NCBI GenBank assembly: GCA_015484935.1
Contig: WFUQ01000063.1
Location: 1 to 7,662 of the forward strand
Length of the DNA: 7,662 nucleotides
Source: Gammaproteobacteria bacterium
GTDB taxonomy: Bacteria; Pseudomonadota; Gammaproteobacteria; SZUA-229
Direction: 5' to 3'
The notes under the pieces were generated by a model. The model had not been told where the DNA came from. It saw only the letters and a program-made list of their open reading frames with translations, and made no database searches. The translations under genes and the position numbers were made by a program. Below, in pieces: positions 1 to 5,731 of the stretch (positions are counted from its first letter, which is position 1; each line of letters opens with the position of its first letter).

Positions 1-530
<530 letters not shown>

Positions 531-554
531 TTAGTGAATAATCGATGAGAGATC

Positions 555-560
555 AGGAGG
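555..560 (+). promoter_or_regulatory. Strong ribosome binding site, AGGAGG
   Basis: AGGAGG matches the anti-Shine-Dalgarno core perfectly and stands four bases before the ATG at 565. It fixes the start of the DUF302 gene. I found no convincing -10/-35 pair for this gene; AATAAT at 537-542 is a possible -10 but has no partner. Confidence 0.85.
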
Positions 561-564
561 CTTT

Positions 565-1041
565 ATGAAACGCTCACGAATCTGGACCGGCTTGTTGCTC
601 TTGCCGTTATTGCTGACAGCACAGATAAGCGGTGCGGGTGAAACAGTATTCAAGCTGACTGTCGATGCGCCGGTGCAGCAGGTCTATGACAAGGTGTACA
701 AGGGGCTGGAAGACAATAACTTCTATGTCGTGTTCGAGCCGGACATCGGCAGCAACCTCTCCCGCTTCGCGGAGCGTTGGGGAGATGAGTACAACCAGAA
801 TAAACTGAGTGCGATCCGCTCGATGGTGTTCTGCAATGGCTGGTATGCCAATCAGGTGAGCAACAAAGATCCGGATATGCTCGGTCTGTGTCCCTTGCAT
901 GCGACCGTGATCGGCAGGCAGGGCAAGACCACGGTATTGTTTAATCGACCTTCTGTCATCGCAGCACACAGTCCGGCTCTGGAGCTGATAAGAGAGATCG
1001 AGCAGGAAGTCATACAGGCAATCGAAAAAAATCTGCGGTAG
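565..1041 (+). CDS. Exported DUF302-family protein
   Basis: This 158-residue protein has a clear Sec signal peptide: KRSR, a leucine-rich core at residues 9-18, and probable cleavage near residue 24 (SGAG-E). The mature part matches the DUF302 (TT1751-like) fold as I know it: an N-terminal strand and helix (28-50), FYVVFEPDIGSNL (53-65), a segment with two cysteines at 90 (FCN) and 109 (LCP), then a strand pair with GKTTVLFNRP (120-129) and a C-terminal helix (137-156). The biochemical function of DUF302 is not established. Export plus two cysteines allows a disulfide or metal site in the periplasm, but that is inference. The start is fixed by AGGAGG four bases upstream. The next gene begins 95 bases downstream with no terminator between, so co-transcription is possible. 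Family assignment is fairly sure; the role is unknown. Confidence 0.8.
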   Translation: MKRSRIWTGLLLLPLLLTAQISGAGETVFKLTVDAPVQQVYDKVYKGLEDNNFYVVFEPDIGSNLSRFAERWGDEYNQNKLSAIRSMVFCNGWYANQVSNKDPDMLGLCPLHATVIGRQGKTTVLFNRPSVIAAHSPALELIREIEQEVIQAIEKNLR

Positions 1042-1076
1042 TGAACTTATCGGCTTGTCGATTGTTTAACAGAATA

Positions 1077-1100
1077 TCCGGGTGATATTTGTCCGGTGAT
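1077..1100 (+). repeat. Short tandem direct repeat upstream of the HvfA-like gene
   Basis: TCCGGGTGAT (1077-1086) and TCCGGTGAT (1092-1100) form an imperfect direct repeat with 15 bases between starts, about 37-60 bases before the ATG at 1137. A related TATCCGGGT stands at 476-484 in the divergent region. The repeat could bind a regulator, but with only two short copies chance cannot be excluded. Confidence 0.3.
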
Positions 1101-1122
1101 CACAACACATCAACCATAGATG

Positions 1123-1128
1123 AAGGAG
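1123..1128 (+). promoter_or_regulatory. Ribosome binding site that sets the start at 1137
   Basis: AAGGAG lies eight bases before the ATG at 1137. It makes that ATG the start rather than the in-frame TTG at 1089, which has no Shine-Dalgarno sequence and would place 16 hydrophilic residues ahead of the signal peptide. Confidence 0.8.
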
Positions 1129-1136
1129 TAAAGAGA

Positions 1137-1325
1137 ATGAGTAAAAAATTAACTGGTGTTGCTATCGGTAGTGCGTTTGTCGCAACTCTGGCAGCGGGTA
1201 CTGCAAATGCAGTCGATAATCCGTTTGAGATGACAGTGATGGATAGCGGTTATCAAGTCGCTATGTCAAGCATGGAAGGGACTTGTGGTGACAAAGGTGC
1301 TGAGGGTAAGTGCGGCGCTAAATAA
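1137..1325 (+). CDS. Small exported peptide, HvfA-like precursor of a putative copper-binding RiPP
   Basis: This 62-residue product has a signal peptide (MSKKL start, hydrophobic 7-22, cleavage likely after the AxA motif ANA at 23-25). The mature chain of about 37 residues begins VDNPFEMT, has SGY at 37-39, and ends with two pentapeptides, EGTCG (47-51) and EGKCG (56-60), which hold its only two cysteines. A signal peptide, an NPF/GY segment and C-terminal EGKCG repeats is the layout I know for HvfA. In Haemophilus the EGKCG motifs are converted by an MNIO (DUF692) enzyme with a partner protein into copper-binding oxazolone/thioamide groups. No MNIO or partner gene lies in this window, so modification here is inferred. 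The first motif has Thr instead of Lys. The product could be an unmodified relative. A hairpin begins two bases after the stop codon. Confidence 0.7.
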   Translation: MSKKLTGVAIGSAFVATLAAGTANAVDNPFEMTVMDSGYQVAMSSMEGTCGDKGAEGKCGAK

Positions 1326-1326
1326 A

Positions 1327-1353
1327 GGAAGCTCTGAATCGATCAGAGCTTCC
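1327..1353 (+). repeat. Perfect 11-bp hairpin directly after the HvfA-like stop codon
   Basis: GGAAGCTCTGA (1327-1337) and TCAGAGCTTCC (1343-1353) are exact inverted repeats around the 5-base loop ATCGA. The hairpin starts one base after the TAA at 1323-1325. No T-run follows, so it is more likely an RNA-stabilising or processing structure than a terminator. It is the first of three consecutive stem-loops. Confidence 0.75.
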
Positions 1354-1354
1354 T

Positions 1355-1376
1355 GAACACTGACTTCAGTATGTTC
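1355..1376 (+). repeat. Second stem-loop in the 3' untranslated region
   Basis: GAACACTG (1355-1362) can pair with CAGT (1367-1370) and, past a two-base AT bulge, GTTC (1373-1376), leaving the loop ACTT. It is weaker than the hairpins on either side. It matters mainly because it fills the space between them. Confidence 0.45.
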
Positions 1377-1382
1377 GAAAAC

Positions 1383-1422
1383 AAGCCGGTACAGTTTGAT
1401 CTGTAGCCGGCTTTTTTGTTTT
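1383..1422 (+). terminator. Rho-independent terminator after the HvfA-like gene
   Basis: AAGCCGGTACAG (1383-1394) pairs with CTGTAGCCGGCTT (1401-1413), giving 12 bp with one bulged G and the loop TTTGAT. A run of six T (1412-1417) and then GTTTTC follow. GAAAAC at 1377-1382 mirrors GTTTTC at 1418-1423, so the structure could also work leftward. It should end the DUF302/HvfA-like transcript and insulate the c-di-GMP gene, which therefore needs its own promoter. Confidence 0.85.
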
Positions 1423-1500
1423 CAGGCGAGCGGGTTATGCCTGTGCAAAAAACAGCCAAATGCTGGAAAACGCCTGATTTCTGTCTATTATTTGGTGTAA

Positions 1501-1530
1501 TTGTGACAAATCCTGCACAACTTATTTAAT
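1501..1530 (+). promoter_or_regulatory. Candidate sigma-70 promoter of the c-di-GMP gene
   Basis: TTGTGA (1501-1506) and TTTAAT (1525-1530) stand 18 bases apart, with four and five of six consensus matches. Other -10-like hexamers occur at 1486-1491 (TATTAT) and 1496-1501 (TGTAAT), so the exact start is uncertain. Some promoter is expected in 1423-1560, because a strong terminator precedes it and the coding start follows at 1592. Confidence 0.4.
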
Positions 1531-1591
1531 CCAGAAAGCCAGCTAACGCAGCATCCAGACCATTGGTCGCCTGGCATCGCGGGGACTCAAT

Positions 1592-4180
1592 ATGTCTGAA
1601 ATCCAGTCAAAACCACGTATCCTGGTGGTCGAAGAATCAGCGACGCTGAGATATATGATTGGTAAATCCATCCAGAAACAGGGCTATGAGCTGCTGGCCG
1701 TGGATTCCTTCGAGTCCGGTATCGAGACACTGGAGAATGGTGGCCACACTTTTCAGGGCGCGATCGTCGGCTGGCCCAATTACGAACAATATCAGAAATC
1801 CAGCGAACTATTGCTGCTGCTGGAGAAAGAACCCCATAGTGAACTGCCGGTAGTGCTGTTGTGCAATGAGGCAGAGATGAATCTGCTCAACTGGGTGAGT
1901 GCGCGCCATCAGGCAGCGCTGGTGCCGTGGGAGAGTTATCAGGAAGCGATGGCATCGTTGCAGTCCATGTTGCAACCACTGCGACCGGCTACCGAGCGAC
2001 GTGTCGAGATACGTAGAGAAGAGGAACCGACCCGGGTTCTGTTCGTCGATGACTCCAATAGCATCCTGATGTATTACAAACGCCTGCTGGAGCGCAACGG
2101 TTACGAAGTGGTGACTGCAAAATCCGTCAAGCAGGCGTACGAAGTCGCGCTGGAAACGCCAGTCGATATCGCTATCGTGGATTACTTCATGCCGCAGGAG
2201 AACGGGTATGTGCTGTGTCAGAAGCTGCTGGATAACCCACGCACGCAGCGTATACGTACCGCCGTCATCACCGGCACCTATCTGGATTCGGTCATCCGGG
2301 ATTGCCTGAAAGCCGGTGCCATCGAATGTATGTTCAAAAACGAGGCAGAGGAATTATTCCTCGCCCGTATCTCTTCGATGCGACGGTTTATCGAAGTGCA
2401 GAAACAGATCGAGAAACAACGTGAGAGCCTCGCTGCGATCCTGGAGTCGGTCGGTGAAGGTGTCTACGGTGTCGATAACGAAGGTCGGTTGACTTTCATC
2501 AATCCGGCGACACACCGGTTACTCGGTCTCGAACAGGGTGAATCCTTGATCGGTCGTTTCGCGCATGACGTGTTTCATTTCTGTGACGATGAGAACCCGG
2601 ATGTCAGCGACATGTTGCGTCAGTCTTATGGCACGGGTAACAAACTCAGTGCATGGGAGACGGTGTTCAAACATCATTCAGGCAAGACCATACCGGTCGA
2701 ATGTACCCTGCATCCATTGACGATAAAAGATGAACAGCAGGGCTCGGTTATCGCGTTCAGGGATATCTCCAGTCAGAAGATGCTGGAACAACGCTTGCGC
2801 TGGCAGGCGACACATGACCACCTGACGAAGTTATATAACCGTCGTTATTTCGAGTTATCTCTCGACAGGGAATTGCAGCGCGTACAACGTTCGAATATGG
2901 ACAGTGCGCTGATCTATATCGATCTCGATAGATTCAAATATGTCAACGACACTGTCGGTCATGAGACCGGTGACGTGCTGTTGAAAGATATCAGCCGGGT
3001 GCTGACCCGTCAGCTCAGACGTAATGATCTGCTGGCGCGTATCGGTGGTGATGAGTTCGCAGTCATACTGCGTAACGTCGATGTCAATCTCGCTACCGCG
3101 CTGGCAGATAAATGCCGTGCCGCACTCGGCCAGTTACGGCTCAATCACGAAGAGCGCAGTTACGTGGTACACGCCAGTATCGGTGTGGCGATGATGACGG
3201 AAGAGCATGCTACAGCAGGTGATGTGCTCGCCAATGCGGATATCGCCTGTCACATCGCAAAACGTTCTGGCCGTAACCAGACCCATGTCTATGTGCAGGA
3301 TAGCGATGAACGTAATGCCATGGGGACAGAGCTGGGCTGGTCGACACGATTGCGGGATGCGTTACAGAACAAGGGTTTCGAACTGAGTTACCAGCCTATC
3401 ATGGAGATAAAGGATATCGACATGGAGAACCTGCCTGCACAGAACGGTGCATTGTGGCAGCAGCATATCAGCGATAACGATGGTGTGTATCATTACGAAG
3501 TTCTGGTCAGGATGCGCGGTGAAGACGGCAAACTGTATTTCCCGGATTCGTTTATCCCGACCGCAGAACGATTCAATCTGATGACCGATATCGATCTGTG
3601 GGTGCTGGAACATGCATTGAAGGATCTGGCGGCGACAGGCAGTCCACCGGGCAAGCTGTCGTTGTCTATCAACCTGTCAGGTCATACAGTCGATAACGAT
3701 GCTGCACTGGAAAACATAAAAGCTATCATCGATAACTTCGGTGTCAGTCCGGCTTCGCTCATCTTCGAGGTGACCGAGACCAGTGCGATCGCCGATCTGG
3801 GTAAGGCGAATCATTTCATCAATGAACTGTCTTCCATGGGTTGCAAGTTCTCACTGGATGATTTCGGTTCCGGCTTCTGTTCGTTCTCGCAACTGAAGAA
3901 CCTGAGGACCGATTTCGTCAAGATAGACGGCCAGTTCGTCAAGAGTATGGCGCGAGGTTCGACCGACAGAGCCATCGTCACCGCGATGAACGATGTGGCG
4001 CATTCTTTAGGTCGCTGCACCGTAGCAGAGTATGTGGAAAGTCCCGAGGTGGTCAGGCTGTTGAAGATATGCGGTGTCGATAAAGTGCAGGGTCACTATA
4101 TCTCGGTGCCACTGAAAGGACTGCCGCATGGCAAAGTGGTCAAACTGAATCCGGTCAAACGAAACGAACGGGAAAGCTAG
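1592..4180 (+). CDS. Response regulator with pseudo-REC, REC, PAS, GGDEF and EAL domains (c-di-GMP turnover)
   Basis: This 862-residue cytosolic protein has no membrane segment. Residues 8-128 form a receiver-like domain without the phosphorylation site: EE at 14-15, Gly60 where the acceptor Asp should be, and PW (112-113) in place of Lys-Pro. Residues 147-266 are an intact receiver: DD 153-154, acceptor Asp197, Thr227 and Lys249. A short helical linker (267-282) leads to a PAS domain (about 280-392). The GGDEF domain (about 405-565) has DLDRFKYVND, an intact GGDEF at 485-489 and an inhibitory-site RxxD at 476-479, so cyclase activity and product feedback are plausible. The EAL domain (about 585-845) keeps EVLVR (636-640), Asn694, Glu729, DDFGSG (756-761), Lys777, Glu813 and QG (833-834), so phosphodiesterase activity is also plausible. 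Which activity dominates cannot be read here. No histidine kinase adjoins it. The ATG follows GGGGAC at 1581-1586. Confidence 0.9.
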   Translation: MSEIQSKPRILVVEESATLRYMIGKSIQKQGYELLAVDSFESGIETLENGGHTFQGAIVGWPNYEQYQKSSELLLLLEKEPHSELPVVLLCNEAEMNLLNWVSARHQAALVPWESYQEAMASLQSMLQPLRPATERRVEIRREEEPTRVLFVDDSNSILMYYKRLLERNGYEVVTAKSVKQAYEVALETPVDIAIVDYFMPQENGYVLCQKLLDNPRTQRIRTAVITGTYLDSVIRDCLKAGAIECMFKNEAEELFLARISSMRRFIEVQKQIEKQRESLAAILESVGEGVYGVDNEGRLTFINPATHRLLGLEQGESLIGRFAHDVFHFCDDENPDVSDMLRQSYGTGNKLSAWETVFKHHSGKTIPVECTLHPLTIKDEQQGSVIAFRDISSQKMLEQRLRWQATHDHLTKLYNRRYFELSLDRELQRVQRSNMDSALIYIDLDRFKYVNDTVGHETGDVLLKDISRVLTRQLRRNDLLARIGGDEFAVILRNVDVNLATALADKCRAALGQLRLNHEERSYVVHASIGVAMMTEEHATAGDVLANADIACHIAKRSGRNQTHVYVQDSDERNAMGTELGWSTRLRDALQNKGFELSYQPIMEIKDIDMENLPAQNGALWQQHISDNDGVYHYEVLVRMRGEDGKLYFPDSFIPTAERFNLMTDIDLWVLEHALKDLAATGSPPGKLSLSINLSGHTVDNDAALENIKAIIDNFGVSPASLIFEVTETSAIADLGKANHFINELSSMGCKFSLDDFGSGFCSFSQLKNLRTDFVKIDGQFVKSMARGSTDRAIVTAMNDVAHSLGRCTVAEYVESPEVVRLLKICGVDKVQGHYISVPLKGLPHGKVVKLNPVKRNERES

Positions 4181-4192
4181 ACCGATAACAGT

Positions 4193-5113
<921 letters not shown>

Positions 5114-5665
5114 CTAGCTTCTCAATATTTGGTTGGTCGAATAGTGTCTTATCTGTGATGTGATGTTGCTGCCATTGTTATCACGTATCAGGATAGCATT
5201 AACTTTACCGTGAAAGTATTGATGTAGTTTGACAGCGTTGCTGGCAGGTGGTCGCCCGGCGAGGTTGGCGCTGGTCGAGATCAGTGCCGAGTCGGTCAGG
5301 CTGCATAAGCGTCCGATGAGCCGGTTGTCTGTCAGGCGGACTGCGATGGTGTCGTCATGTGCTTTCAGCCAGGGCGGACAGTGCTGGTTTGCGGGCATGA
5401 CCCAGGTGGTGGGGACATCTCGCTGCCAGACGAAATCGTCACTGAGTTTGCTGCTGTCGATAAAGTCATCGAACAGTTCGATACGGGATGCCAGCAATAT
5501 CATACTCTTGTCTGCCGGTCGTTGTTTCAAACGTGCGAGCCGGTCAACTGCACAGGCATCGTTAGGATCACAACCCAGACCGTAGATGGTGTCGGTGGGA
5601 TAAACGATGATGCCACCGCGATGTATCATCGAGGCGGCATGTCGTATCTGGAAGGCGGTAGTCAT
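5114..5665 (-). CDS. tsaC: L-threonylcarbamoyladenylate synthase, TsaC/YrdC type
   Basis: TsaC makes threonylcarbamoyl-AMP from threonine, bicarbonate and ATP, the first step of the t6A37 modification of ANN-decoding tRNAs. The 183 residues match the short single-domain TsaC (E. coli about 190) and lack the extra Sua5 domain. Signatures are GGIIVYPTDTIYGLGCD (17-33), LKQRPADKSMILL (46-58) with the Lys47/Arg49 pair, IAVRLTD (107-113) and STSANLAGRPP (130-140). The usual WPGPVT segment is altered to WQRDVPTT (80-87), so the Pro-Gly-Pro is lost; the rest of the fold looks intact. The ATG at 5663-5665 has only a weak ribosome site (GAAG), which suggests modest translation. It lies 66 bases after the topA stop with no terminator between, and 3 bases before hemF, so transcription from topA is likely. 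Confidence 0.92.
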   Translation of the reverse strand: MTTAFQIRHAASMIHRGGIIVYPTDTIYGLGCDPNDACAVDRLARLKQRPADKSMILLASRIELFDDFIDSSKLSDDFVWQRDVPTTWVMPANQHCPPWLKAHDDTIAVRLTDNRLIGRLCSLTDSALISTSANLAGRPPASNAVKLHQYFHGKVNAILIRDNNGSNITSQIRHYSTNQILRS

Positions 5666-5731
5666 GTTGCTTCGATGTAAGCCTTGCTGGCAGCAGAGTC
5701 CGATCGATGGCTATCTGAATCGTCTGTATGG

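Noticed and set aside
607..969. Minus-strand open frame of 120 codons
   Set aside because: It is antisense to the DUF302 gene, which has a signal peptide, strong ribosome site and family motifs.
1042..1070. RpoE/ECF-type promoter (TGAACTT) before the HvfA-like gene
   Set aside because: The -35-like word fits, but no matching -10 occurs 16-17 bases downstream.
1089..1136. Upstream TTG start for the HvfA-like gene
   Set aside because: There is no Shine-Dalgarno sequence before it, and it would bury the signal peptide; AAGGAG precisely precedes the ATG at 1137.
1422..1477. Possible c-di-GMP (GEMM) riboswitch before the GGDEF/EAL gene
   Set aside because: A TCAGGCG/CGCCTGA inverted repeat encloses a small CAGC/GCTG stem, but the conserved GEMM core bases and tetraloop-receptor pattern are not present.
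1501..1519. CRP-like site TGTGA in the promoter region
   Set aside because: The second half-site does not match TCACA at the proper spacing.
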